A DNA stretch of 64,000 bases from Mucor racemosus (GCA_027405735.1 JAPEHQ010000002.1:2802501-2866500); one strand, 5' to 3'. Positions 9,660-21,139 are shown, counted from the stretch's first letter. The notes: generated from the sequence alone by a model not told the origin. Made by a program: numbers and translations.

Positions 9660-11698
9660 TTTTAAAACTAGTAATTTGTTAGATACAAATCAATCATAAA
9701 TGCTCAGTTTACTCACTATATTGGGTCAATTGAAATTTTTAATGAAAAATTAAGAGTGTGAAATAGAAATTGGCTTGTATTTATACTTTTTTTCCTCCAA
9801 CCTAAAATGCTATAAAAAAACAAGTTTGATGTTACCTCCTGGGTTATACACATGAGAAAAAAGATAGCTCAATTGATTGCTCGTATTAATTATTTTTATG
9901 AAGACAAGAGCAGACTGTGTATTTTGCATTACAAAAGTTAAGCTCTGTTTGGTAAATTTGATAGTAAACAAGTAGTACAATTGACCTTTTTGCACTCCAA
10001 TGGCGAAGTAAAATTATCTATAAAAATAGTTTATATGAGTTGAGTGCCTTTTTTTCCATGAATTAATTATAATTCTAATATCAAATTTACCCTAATTGCC
10101 ACTAAAATGGGTTTGTTCAACCTCATACCGTGAATTTAGCAATTGTAAGACACTGACAATGATGATTATTTGTACACAAAGGTTTGTCTTATGAAATGAA
10201 TAGTGAATCAGATTGCCATACACTGTTTTTTCGTATTTTTCATAACTTTAACCACTTAAAATCATATACTTTAAAATTATACATGTAACATCCAGTCAAG
10301 CATGAATGCCAGATGGCAAGAACACCAACTAACAAATATTCCACGACGTTATTTTCAAATTTGTGAAGATAGACTTGATGAATATTGTATCACATAAATT
10401 AATATCTATGAGACATGATAATATTACTTTATACAATGTGGCTGCGGATTTATTTGTATACTCATTATAAATATAAAAAATTGCTAATCAGACCAAGTTC
10501 CTTGTAGTTGTACAAGTATTAAATTACAGCTATACATCGTAACTGAACTAATGTATAGCAATCAGCCATCGTATAGAATGTCTTTTCTTATAAGCTTTGG
10601 TTAAAAAAACATCACACATTATTAATAGTAGGATATGAGACATCACATGAATGAACCAGTTCGTACTTTTTTTTTCTTTTTAATTTAGTAGGTGATATAC
10701 AATGATTCACTGATGGAATACAGCAAATCAAATCAAATCAATTGGTCCAAGAACATATATATTAACACATGTAGATCAACTATTTGGAGTGCACAAATCA
10801 AAATGTTTTATTACGTTTGCTTGGTTTGTTTGCTTTACTTTTTTCGGGTCAAAGCTACACAAATAGTACATATACCATAAATTAAGAGTCCAAAGTAGTA
10901 CAGAGACTCAAAATCCGCTCAGTGGCTAAGCATAAAATAAATTGTGATAAACGAAGTATATTCAGTATGCCCATACTTGCAGTAAAACTAGATATCTTAG
11001 CACTCCGAGAAGCTATCGATTTTTTTGTCGTGTCATAAAATCAAGCGTTTTTTTTAAAAAAAAACATTGCTTTTTATTATTTTGATGTCCTTATGAAACT
11101 CAAATTATATATACAACTAATCGAGGCCAACCTCACTATACTTGTACATATTTTTTAGTGGGGTTGTTTCTTACTTGAGGGGAAGAATTAATGAAATCGT
11201 AATAAATGGTATTTAGTTTGTCTTTTAGAGGCAATAATACAATTTAACCAAACAATTCATATTTAGGATTGTATTATAGTTCTTTTAAGCCATTCTCTTC
11301 TTTTTTGAAAAAATGTGAACATGAATTCAATATAAAATAGTTCTATTGTATCCTCTGTTGTGCAATTTACTTTTGGATATAAGTTTTCGACGATTAGTCT
11401 TCTTTATAGCAAAAAAACATTTGAAGAAATTAGAGGCAATTCGAAGGTTTTCACTGCTCAAAAGTCAAAACTTTGAACCTTTATATCTCAGCAAAAGCTG
11501 ATATACTAATAACATTTTTTAATAATACGGAATTATCTTCAACTTTACATACTGAGTTCCAGACCCAAGCCCCATCCTATCGAGGGACTTCAAATTAATA
11601 AATGCTTTTTGATAAGCGTTGCGCATAAAATTTTGCACAAATAAATAAAACAAACCGTTTGAAAAAGAATAATCTGATCTATATATCAGAATTACAAC
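9660..11698. other. Gene-free AT-rich region
   Basis: Very AT-rich with no convincing coding frames on either strand. It contains the upstream region of the small Ser/Gly protein and scattered homopolymers. No partner repeat inside the window was recognised until R5 at 11699. Confidence 0.5.
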
Positions 11699-11865
11699 TG
11701 CAGTAAATAACAAAGTTTACTAAAATAAAAAAAAAATAAAAAAATAAAGCAGTAGAAATACAATTATAATCAGCTAAAGTTTTTATTACAAAATACTTCT
11801 GAAGATTTAAAATAATTGAAAAAGTATGAGTGTATTTATAGTGATTTGTTGGAGAACTTGTTGGA
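11699..11865 (+). repeat. Dispersed repeat R5, copy B
   Basis: Direct partner of 390-555 with small indels. The shared core is GCAGTAGAAATACAATTATA followed by ATCAGCTAAAG. It lies about 200 bp before R2 and the large R1 segment, so it may be part of the same repeat block. Confidence 0.6.
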
Positions 11866-12066
11866 CACCATCAGAAGCCTTGACTGGATGTATATTTAGT
11901 AATGTTCTAGTTTTGAGTACATTGTTATTGATTTAATATTTTAAGGGGCAAATCATGTAGAGCATGGACCATAAGGGATTGATGTCAAGTGTGACAATAT
12001 CGACCTTTTGGGAAATGGTCGTTTTTTCGTTTATTATTGTTACATCTATTTTATGTAACCTTGTTT

Positions 12067-12290
12067 CTAAGGGGTAGTTTTTATATGCTTGAATCTTATT
12101 TATATTGATAGTGCAACTGCAATATAGATGAGTAGTTGACTGAATTGGTATCTTTATTTATTATTATTATTGATTTGGAGAGAATCCTGTTTTGATATAT
12201 ATGTCATTTGTGTAATTGATTGCACCGTGATCAAGGGTGCTATCATCTACACGACATGTATGGTTCAAAAAGGTATTTCATATTTTTTAG
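12067..12290 (+). repeat. Dispersed repeat R2, copy A
   Basis: Matches the reverse complement of 58360-58582 end to end. Landmarks are CTAAGGGGTA, GAGTAGTTGACTGAA, GTCATTTGTGTAATTGATTG followed by CACCGTGATCAAGG, and AAAAAGGTATTTCATAT. Non-coding. It ends about 10 bp before the start of R1 copy A, whereas copy B lies 1.4 kb from R1 copy B in the opposite orientation. R2 is therefore an independent repeat. Confidence 0.7.
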
Positions 12291-12300
12291 CATACGTTTG

Positions 12301-15212
12301 TATAGCCTGAGCTGTTGTGCCCACTGAATATGGCTAAAAAGATAACAAGATGCACACGGGTACAACAAAAGAAAAAACTGCACACGAGCACAACGAAAAG
12401 CCTGTATGTGCAGGACTATAGATTCTGTCCATGTGCATGACATTAATCCCATCATGTGTGCATAATAGTAGAATTGCCCATAAGCATATAATTATTCCTA
12501 TTTGTGCATAATAATGAAATCTGACCATGAGCATTATGGGCTAATCGTATGGGCACAAATTGGTTTGTACATGAGCATTGTGCCGTTCTCAAAACTCTAT
12601 TGCATTTTCTACTGGAATGGGTTTTTAAATTACATTTGCTTTTATTAATATTGATTATAGACAATACTACAATTTAATACGTTGTTGAAGTAGAGCACTA
12701 CATGCAAGAACCAATATATTTACGATTATCATCATTTGTAAATATGCTTATAGCTATAATTGATTTATCAAATTATGTTTAGGTTAAATAAAGTTAGAAA
12801 TTTAATCAAGTAAAGAGATATCGTTTATTGGAATGAAATTAATAGGGTTTATATACTATTTGATTTGGGGAATTAATGGTGTGGTAAGGTAGTTTAGATG
12901 TTATTTAATAGTAATGTGTCATGTTGGTATATCATGTTGGAATATCGCACTGGCGTATTATGCTTTTGTACCATGCTTCTATACTATGCTTCTATACCAT
13001 GCTTTTAGGAGCATTGTATAGTTAATATTTAATTAAGGAAGAACTTCCGGTTCCGGATCTGTTATTGTTTACTTTTTGGATTTGACATGATCCGGTTTAA
13101 AAATGATACATCAATAATGTTTACAGCAACAATGTCTTTTGCTCGAACATAAACTTAAATAGCACTTACTGCTTAAATTTATACCGCAAGGCAAATCTAA
13201 GATTATAAATGTTACTTTATCACTCATAAAATTTAAACAAATTAACCTTCTTTAAACTTACTATTTTAGTTTACGATTGTCAGTTATAAAAATATTTGTT
13301 TTCAAGTACAGTATATATACAATCAAAACTATGGTAATTAGACAAGACATTGGATTGTTCTTTTTTTTGTGTTTCTATATCATTTGAAATTTTATCACTT
13401 TCCTGGAGGAACATTTCGTAAGTTTGTAGCCAGTTCTAGATTTTCATTGAATAGATATAGATATCATTGCCTTCAACTTAATTTGGTAATCAAGAAATAC
13501 GTCCAGCAATACAGTAGTAAATAATGATATTTGATCTTAGTAAAATGCAGTTAAATGAAAATATCAGTCTCTAATATACTGTAGGCTGCTACCTGCTACC
13601 TATATTAAAAACATTAGTCCCTTATGTTAGCATGCGTATTCAGATAAAAGAAAAGAATACCAGCTTGATAGTCTGATATGCCTTATCAAACGGTGAATAT
13701 ATCCTTGGAATATAAAACAAAAAGAGAGAAACAACACACATAGAAAAGGATTTTCAAGGCTTTACATTATTTAGCGCAATTAAAACCCTGCTAAATTGCA
13801 CATTTCAGCCAATGTAAAAGCAGCATTACAGCACATCTGTCGGTTTTCGAGGATATTAAACAGCCAATTTTGAAGCCAATTCCATTTCTAACTCATATTG
13901 AAATGTAATTCTTATAGATAGTCTTTTAAACCAAGACCTACTAGAAGCTCTTGGTTCTTTCTTTTACCATTAGTTTTTCTAGTAATAAAGCCTACGTTCT
14001 CCATGATAAATGTTATTAGTCTTTATTATTATTGTTTCTATAAATAAGATTGCATGTATTCATAAACTCTCAGCATCAACCCATAAACTAAACAAAATAG
14101 GCAATATCGGTTATTATAGAAACTGAAATGTCAAAAGAGTCTATATAAATGATCTTGCCAGAATATTACACTTTTATTAACAATAAATCCTTTGTTGGAT
14201 GTATTTATACACATTAGTTATAACTATTACTAGGGTTTACTATCTTAGAATATGATGTAAATCAATGATCTGCATTGATTATTTACTGTAACACTAATTA
14301 TTGACTGAGACCTTGGATGTGAGACCTATGATGAGTATTGACATAACAGAAACATGCATTCTCTACCAGAAAAACCGACTGCCATATTATAGATTCATTA
14401 AAAAATTGCAAAGCGAGCCCGTAGAGCAACGCCGTAATTGAGCATAGCAAGATTGAACTGCTAACTCTCCTCTTATACTATAGTATATCTAAGTTTTAAA
14501 TAAAAAAGCGTTTTTTTATAACTTTTATTATATTTAACCACGTATGGTCTGAAAATTCAGTTTTTGTAGCGGACATTTTCGGGGCTCATTTTATCCTTAC
14601 CAACACTCATGATTTTGATCAAAAAACAGAAAAATCAAATTTTGATACCAAAACCAACGTTTAAATATACTACATTGTGAGAGAAAATTGTAGCCATAGC
14701 TAATGCACATTTTATAAAAACTTAACATTAAATGTTAAGTAACGAAAATTTGTACTTTTGCCCCAAAAATGGTTTTTTGGTTTAAGGATTTTCATGTAAT
14801 ATTTTGCAATAAAAATGTTTGTTATTTTTTATTGAGCAAATAGAGCACTAAATTTTGTATATGTGTATATTTTTTATTTTTATAATTGGTAGTATAATTG
14901 ACTCTAGATTTGCAAAATCAGAAAAAAAAATTAAAAAATGCCAAATTTGATGATCTGGACAAGAATAATTTTCTAAATTAATATTCCGCTTATAAACCTT
15001 GTAGGTCTTAAAAATAAAATATTTTATAATACTTGTGAACTTTTTCAAGAATTAATGATGCTGTACCCACTTGATTCAAGCTTATTACTGTAATTCTTTA
15101 TACAAGTTAATACTGTGTGGTAGTTTATTTGATGATAATATAGTCTTGCTTTATAATTAATGCGCTAGAGGTGATTTACATTGAGCTTTAGTCTTACCTC
15201 TTACCTCTCCAA
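12301..15212 (+). repeat. Large duplicated segment R1, copy A
   Basis: Collinear with 59961-62799 in direct orientation. Matching blocks by eye are 12301-12720 with 59961-60415, 13108-13840 with 60428-61085, 14080-14115 with 61088-61122, and 14358-15205 with 61145-62795, the last interrupted in copy B. Both copies begin TATAGCCTGAGCTGTTG. Identity looks like 85-90%. No complete gene is present. Copy A carries about 390 bp (12720-13107) and about 240 bp (13841-14080) absent from copy B, plus the 14124-14307 MITE. The right end runs into a dynein-like gene fragment. It could be a non-autonomous transposon or a segmental duplication. Confidence 0.8.
14124..14307 (-). mobile_element. Short MITE-like repeat, copy A
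   Basis: About 180 bp, the reverse complement of 47446-47623. Shared landmarks, read on the minus strand, are ATAATTAGTGTTACAGTAAAT, TTAATAAAAGTGTAATATTC followed by TGGCAAGAT, and TATATAGACTCTTTTGACAT. It is missing from the equivalent position of R1 copy B (near 61120-61145), so it either inserted after the duplication or was lost there. The CAGTC start resembles Tc1/mariner termini, but no clean inverted repeat was seen. Confidence 0.6.
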
Positions 15213-15363
15213 TATCATAAACATAAACATGGCCATCACTGGAGCCTATTGCCACCTTTTTACCCTCTTTTTCCCAAGCCAATTTATTCAATGCTTTACT
15301 AGAACCAACTTAAGTACTTACAAATAATTCCTCGGTATTTTCATTCAAATTCCATAAATCAAT
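15205..15363 (-). pseudogene. Dynein intermediate chain (WD40) gene fragment
   Basis: On the minus strand the frame reads IDLWNLNENTEELF, then, after the stop TAA near 15312, ALNKLAWEKEGKKVAIGSSD and GHVYVYDIGE. This order and spacing match the WD-repeat region of cytoplasmic dynein intermediate chain, with consensus blocks LDLWNLNxDTE, ALNxxxW, VxxGxxxGxxxVYDxGE. A second in-frame stop lies just upstream of IDLWNL. GGAGAG is followed by a plausible splice donor GTAAGA at 15204. The rest of the gene is not present. The fragment overlaps the right edge of R1, so the repeat either carries captured exon sequence or landed in a dead copy. It is not expressed as a normal protein. Confidence 0.65.
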
Positions 15364-17237
15364 TTAACTTGACTCATCTGCAGTAGTAGTATCATCATCA
15401 AACGTATCATCAGCCTGCCTTATGATAAATGTCAATCTAAAATCAGAAACATCCCATTTATTGTCATTGTTATAAGCTATGAAAAGCTTGATTTTTAATA
15501 ATACAGCAATTAAATAAAAAAAAAAAGATGATACCAATAATAGCATACGGTGAGTATTTAACATTCAAGTGAGTTTGAAGATGTATGCTTTTAAACCCTT
15601 CTAAAAATTCTGAGGCAAACACAGCATCTTGGTCCTGTAATTTCTATCCGATCCATTAAAATGTTGCGATCTCCACTACGCAATGAATACACTTTTTATC
15701 TATCTTGACCTCGATGTACATTGGTTATCAGTTTTTTTACCAACTGTATTTTCTCTGATTAATCATAAATATTCAGTCATACTGAAGGATGGTTTGCAGC
15801 CCTGCCAAAAAAAAAAAAGAATGAATGCTCCAAGAGTTTTCTGCATATCAAATTATGCAATTTAGTAGCAATTATTGCACTTAATTATAATTTTTGAACT
15901 TATTGATGTTAATCAGAATAATTCGTACTTTCATTCAAAAGTACGCTACGCTTTATACAACATTTATATTCACCCATTCAATAAATGATATTGCATTTAT
16001 TATCCGTTATATCAATCAACCGACTTCATCTTGATTCGATACATTTGGCAATTAAATGCCTAAATTAAACTTGAGCCACCAGGCATCGCCACAAAAACTC
16101 TCGTACAGATCGACTAAGCATCACAATTTGGTTTATCTTTTTATGTTCATAGATCTGAGCTCTCTCATACATTCATAGATCTCTGCATGAGCCATATCTC
16201 TATCTTTTCAATTTAACTGAAATACATTATTATTGAACGCCAACATCAATATTGAGTGAGAAAATTCGAAAATGTTTGAAAACCATCTGAAATCTATTTC
16301 ACAACAAAAGCCTTATCTTGACGAATTCTGACCCTAGTAACTTCCAACTTTAGATAAGAGTACAGGCACACATCTCTGACTCAATGATCTCAAATGTCAA
16401 CTCCTATAGCTTACTGTGTCGAATCATCGCCAAAGTACGCCTATAGCTTGTTGCGCACTTTTGTTGAATACAATTAATAATATAATTTTTATGGGTATTG
16501 ATCCAAGTAGCATTGGTGTCAAGCCGGGTTTTTCCAACCAAATTTAGTATAGGCTTGGCTCGACAACATCCCTAGATCCAAGTAAGCTGCAACTCTACAT
16601 GGATGTATGTATAAATAGGCGCTATAAGTATTTCAGATATTATCAGCATCCATGGATCATTGTACATTCGATAAGCTTGAACAACAATTTAGTTACTTGC
16701 TATTCACACCTACTAATAGAATGTATATATATATACAGTATATAAGATGTTTATTTTTCATTGCTTGCAAATAAATTGAGATTCAAAAGGTTTCAAAATT
16801 TTCAATTTTTTTTTTATCTTTCTGTTGAAATTTGAAGAATAAAGCAAATATTCAAATAGTTTCTTTCGCAATATATTATCATAATGGTCATTAATAACCT
16901 TTTTTTTATACAGAAAAGTGAAATCATTCAAACCATTATTGACCTCATTGAGATTTACAGAGGCATAATTTAGGCAAATGAAGGTAAACTTCTTTGATCC
17001 TTCTATGAAAAAACTAAGCAACAATTTCCAGTTAAAGTTTGTTTTGTGAATGTTAGTTTGTGGCCAGGATTTCACAAACAACGCATCGTATTACGGTTAA
17101 CCGAGTTTGACTGCTTTAACGGGCCGTTTTTTATGCAAACTCGAATGAGGGTATTCGAGTTTCTTCTTTTCTTTTTTTGTTAGCTAAGCTCGAAAACAGG
17201 ATTGAAAAAATACTTCAAGTTGTGAAACTGTCAAATA
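15364..17237. other. Gene-free region with scattered repeat fragments
   Basis: No gene was recognised. The minus-strand frame at 15364-15564 adjoins the dynein fragment and contains an Asp/Thr-rich stretch, but has no known motif and may be part of the same dead insert. A short block at 16512-16549 recurs at 59580-59616. A region near 17100-17200 is rich in CTCGAA-like motifs similar to hAT terminal sequence but was not resolved into an element. Confidence 0.5.
16512..16549 (+). repeat. Short repeat R6, copy A
   Basis: ATTGGTGTCAAGCCGGG, then TTTTTCCAACCAAATTTAGTA. The same block with four or five changes is at 59580-59616. It is notably GC-rich for the surroundings and is probably the surviving end of a larger mobile element. 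Confidence 0.45.
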
Positions 17238-17427
17238 TGCTATTATCAATTCATAATCCCATATTAACTTGACAATGTTGCTATTAACAGCCTCCTTAAG
17301 GCAAACCAATACTTGCTCCCACCCCGTTTTTTATCTGGGTTACAAAAGAACGGGCCGTTTTCCAACTCGAATCGAATGGCCGTTTCCGTTAAAACTCGAT
17401 TCAAACTCGAATCGAAGCCCATTCCTA
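17238..17427 (+). mobile_element. hAT transposon 3'-terminal fragment, copy B
   Basis: The best-preserved terminal fragment. It ends GAAGCCCATTCCTA at 17427, the exact reverse complement of the terminus TAGGAATGGGCTTC that begins the hAT element at 62800. Just inside are repeated CTCGAATCGA motifs and ACGGGCCGTTTTCC, also shared with that element. No transposase reading frame lies to the left, so this is a truncated or deleted copy. Bases 17428-17435 (GTTTGTGC) would be its target-site duplication, but the other copy was not found with confidence. Confidence 0.6.
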
Positions 17428-18535
17428 GTTTGTGCAATGCGTTTATTTAAATCAATTTTAAAAAAAGAAGGGGTTTGGCACAAAAACTCAAAGTAATAAT
17501 ATATATTTTGTTAAAAAAATTGAAATCAGCTCTGCGACTACGAATGCAAGTTGACTACTCAACCTTACACCTACTTGGTTTAACAGTATTAAAGAGCCCA
17601 TGCTCTATATAGAAGCCATTGTGTAAATCCAACAAAGCGAATTTCGGAAGCATTGGTTGCATCTTTTGAATATTGATAACTCACATAAACTTCATTTTCG
17701 GGATAATAGATCGAAATTCATCGAGCAAATGCAATGTAATGTATGCTATCTTCAACACATGTAACGCACAAATCTATAAATTCAATCAGTATTACCGTGA
17801 CGCTATGCTATGATACTGATTTACCATTGGTGATAAATTCAAAAACCCCTTAATGCTTCAAGTAGTACTTAATAAAGTTAGATAAATTTATGCAAGCTTT
17901 TTATAGAAACACGTTTCATAGATATATAAATGCTCTATGCAAGTATATTGAAGTTATTTAAAGAAATTGTCAAAGACTATTTTATAAATTGTTTCAAAAA
18001 AAAAGATGAATTGGAATTTCGCCATGAGTTTGTGGCCTGAAATTTTCTCAAACAAGACAAACATTTGGAGGTGATTAGTTGTATTCCTAGTTAATATTTC
18101 TATTATTCATTTCATTGTTTGTACCGGCACATTTGTTGCAATCTTTATAATTTTTGTACATAAAGCCAAATGTAATGAGGACCTTTTGACGATTAGTATC
18201 CATTGAGTTGGTTATATGTTTAAACATTTCATATATTTCAATACTATTGAATATTAAAATTCAATTTATAAGTAACGCACATTAGTTTTCCCGGTCGGTT
18301 CTTATATAGTAACATGAGTAGATAAAGAAATAATTATCTGTCTCTACAATAATAGTAAATGCATTCTGATCTATTAATGGATACGGAAGCCAAACATTCC
18401 ACAACAAGAAATTTTTTATAAATGCTTAAATGTACAAGTATTTTGATTAGAACGCCGATGATTCAATTTGTGATTACTGTCTCGGTGTGAAGCGTTGTCC
18501 TTTTATAAAATTTTTCTCTCTTTGATTTACTCAAC
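17428..18535. other. Intergenic, upstream of the UPF0538 gene
   Basis: AT-rich DNA without recognised genes or repeats. A TTTATAAAA box at 18502-18510 lies about 26-34 nt before the ATG at 18536 and is followed by a pyrimidine-rich leader. It could be a TATA element of a gene with a very short 5' leader. Confidence 0.45.
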
Positions 18536-18833
18536 ATGTCTGACACAGAAGATCTCACAAACCTCTCCAAACCATCTTCAGATGCAACTTTAACAGTTCG
18601 TTGCATCAAGAACTTTGAATACCGTACTTGCAAGAACCTTGTGCTTCAGCACGTCAATTTAGAAACAAGCACTGTTGGTGACTTGAAGAAGTTGGTTTTA
18701 GAAAGTAGGATTAGTACTATATATTTTTGTAATATATACTCATTTTTTAATAGAAATTCACTCACAACCTGGTTGGAAGCCTTATTTGAACGTTAAATTT
18801 GGTAATTAAAATATAGGGAGGAGGGGGAAATGT

Positions 18834-18881
<48 letters not shown>

Positions 18882-19218
18882 CTAATATATTTGTTATAAA
18901 TAGATACCCTCAAGGTTTATACTGTTGCTCATGGACATAAGGTAGATTTGAATTAAAAGCTAAATATAAATGTTTAACGTGTTGCAATTAGACCATGAAT
19001 TTGATTATTAATGTTGAAGACGATGATAAATTAATTCTCTCAGATGAAGATGCTGTTTTGGCATGGAGAGGCCTCGGTAAGTTTGTCTGTGCTTTTATGT
19101 GTATCTTTTTTGCCAAATTAATGCTTTATTTTTTATAGAAAATGAAACAGAATTATCCTTTTTCAACATGGCAGATTATCAAGAGTTCAAAACTCATCCT
19201 GATACTATGAAATGGTAG
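18536..19218 (+). CDS. UPF0538 family protein (C2orf76-like)
   Basis: Five exons (18536-18704, 18754-18801, 18904-18941, 18992-19076, 19139-19218) splice to 139 residues. The protein keeps the family signature from end to end: FEYRTCKNLVL near residue 27, a TVGDLKKLV helix, WKPYLNVKFDTLKVYT, then NLIINVEDDDKLIL and a C-terminal ENETELSFFNMADYQEF, ending in KW. UPF0538 is a conserved eukaryotic family of unknown biochemical role. Full length is about that of animal homologues. All introns are GT-AG and short, but intron 2 (18802-18903) contains an uninterrupted run of 36 A residues. The start is the first ATG of the conserved frame. Confidence 0.9.
18836..18871 (+). repeat. A36 homopolymer inside intron 2 of the UPF0538 gene
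   Basis: 36 consecutive A residues followed by GAGAAAAAA, within an otherwise ordinary 102-nt intron. Length is likely to vary between strains and to be error-prone in assemblies. No target-site duplication of a retroposed tail was seen around it. Confidence 0.85.
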
Positions 19219-19565
19219 CGTTTTCTCTTTCTTGATCCAAAAATAAATAAAAACTAGTTAAATTAACCTAAATAAGCGATGTGATTATATTACTTACAAA
19301 AATAACAAGGCTTTCAGTGTTTCGTTACACTTAACATTGTAAGATGGTAAAAATGATTACTACTTCTCGTGGAGTATTGACATATCCTGCATTCAAATGG
19401 ATCGACGTCAATTTAATGATTCTAGTTCAGAGAAGCACAAAAGAAAATGCACAACATTATAAATACTAGCATCATAAATCATCCAAAGTGAGAAATATTA
19501 TCCTTTCCTTTCTTTTTTGTGCAATCTTATAATATACATTCGTTTAAAGACTTTCCTTTTTAATA
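19219..19565. promoter_or_regulatory. Spacer between UPF0538 and LysM genes
   Basis: Tandem-oriented 347-bp spacer. The last 70 bases before the LysM start are pyrimidine-rich (CCTTTCCTTTCTTTTTT), as is common near fungal transcription starts. No specific site was identified. Confidence 0.4.
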
Positions 19566-21139
19566 ATGCGTTTCTCATCATTGGCTATTGCCGCAATTAC
19601 ATTACTTGCTTCATCCGCATCTGCTAAAAAGCACACTGCTAAGGCTACCTCTACTCCTTCATTGGTACAATACACTGTTACTTGTCAAAAGACTTATATT
19701 GTCAAGAATGGAGATACCGTAAGCTAATATTATCTCATAAATTGTCAATTGGCCTAAATCTTTAATAGTGTAGTAAAATTGGTAAAGCTTTTGATATTTA
19801 TACTAGTTATATCAAGAAATGGAATCCTTCCAGTAAGTAAAGCACATAAAATATTATACCATAATACAAAATTAATCGAAATTTTAGTTAATGCCGGATG
19901 TACTAATTTGTATATCGACCAAGTCCTTTGTTTGAGGTAACATTGATGATTATTGTATAATGTTATTATTAGAAAAATAACTAAATATATTATTTCCTTT
20001 TAGTGCACCTACTACTCAATCTAGTGCTGTTGATATTGGCACAAACTCTCTTGTTACACCTACACCTACACCTACAAAGGATGCCAAAACCACTCAATTG
20101 CCTACCACTGTGCTTACTATGACAGATACCAGCCCTCAATGTTTGAAAGATGCTGATTGTGCTGGTGCTCGGTATGCATTCTATTTATTCGTATCAAACA
20201 GCTAGACATACTAATTTTTATTTCTATTTAATTAGCTGTTGTAACCTTCAAACTAATGAGTGTGTTTTAGATCCTTATGGAAATATTTGTGATATTAAAC
20301 CTACTACTATTCCTGGTTCCGCTACTGCCGCCACATGTACTTCTGGATCTAAGGGCCTTGGTAAGGGTGATGGTTACAATGGTGCCTGTTGCAAAAATCA
20401 AGCTGATTGTCAAGATGATTGTATCAGTGGTGTCTGTAATGGACCTGTTAATACTGCTACCGCAACTACAACTGCTCCATCTTCTTCTGCTACCTGCACT
20501 TCTGGATCCAAGGGCCTTGGTAAGGGTGATGGTTACAATGGTGCCTGTTGCAAAAATCAAGCTGACTGTCAAGATGATTGTATCAGTGGTGTCTGTAATG
20601 GACCCGTTAACACAAAGACTACCGTCACCAAGACTAGCACTGCCACTTCTACTGCTATTCCTAGCGGTCTTGTCGTCCAAATCAGTTCCAGCAAAGATTT
20701 CTGTCTCTTCCTTCCTCCCTCTCCTGGAAACAAGGTTGCCAACGGAAACAAACAAGATACTGATGCTATTGCCGATTCTGAAAAGAATGCCGTAAGTTTC
20801 TGTACAGTTCCTAATGTCAATGCTCCCGCTGCTGCTTTAATGCCTTCTGGTTTCATCAAGTCTGCTTCTTACCAAACTAATACTGTCTCTGGATTCGTAC
20901 AAGTCCGTGGTACTTTGGATATTGCTGCATATGAGCTTAGTTCAAAGGACGAAGGAGGACAATATGATAACCATGGTGCTGGCTCTCCTCCCAAGAGTAT
21001 CTGTGCTGGTTATCCTTACTATGTTAGTTTGATTGAACCTAATACTGCTACTTTCTGTATTCGTTGTTGTGAAACTTACAGCGATTGTAATGCTGGCCGT
21101 AGTGCTTATGGTTGTGATCGTGTTGTACCTGCTCTCTAA
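19566..21139 (+). CDS. Secreted LysM protein with duplicated Cys-rich modules
   Basis: Five exons (19566-19718, 19769-19832, 19888-19936, 20004-20171, 20236-21139) give 445 residues. Residues 1-20 are a signal peptide (MRFSSLAIAAITLLASSASA). Residues about 36-88 form one LysM domain, with YTVTCQKTYIVKNGDTCSKI, KWNPSINAGCTNLY and a closing VLCL. LysM binds chitin or chitin-like glycans. A Thr-rich linker and a short Cys-rich segment follow. Next come two nearly identical six-Cys modules (GKGDGYNGACCKNQADCQDD, then CISGVCNGP). The C-terminal domain of about 150 residues begins VQISSSKDFCLFLPP and ends with a CCETYSDC-type knot; it resembles C-terminal domains of other fungal secreted glycoproteins, a tentative match. 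The role is probably at the wall or in the extracellular space: chitin shielding or wall remodelling are inferences. There is no GPI-type tail. Confidence 0.85.
20336..20614 (+). repeat. Internal coding duplication, two 120-bp units
   Basis: Units at 20336-20455 and 20495-20614, offset by 159 nt (53 codons), are almost identical at nucleotide level and encode the two six-Cys modules of the LysM protein. Even most third positions match, so the duplication is recent or is being homogenised by gene conversion. Confidence 0.85.

Noticed and set aside
17056..17063. GTTTGTGG as the second target-site copy for the hAT fragment ending at 17427
   Set aside because: It matches GTTTGTGC in 7 of 8 bases, but the following sequence (CCAGGATTTC) is not a matching hAT terminus.
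20267..20795. Long frames on both strands across the LysM gene
   Set aside because: Shadows of the repeated, GC-richer coding sequence; they lack family motifs and break at the real splice sites.
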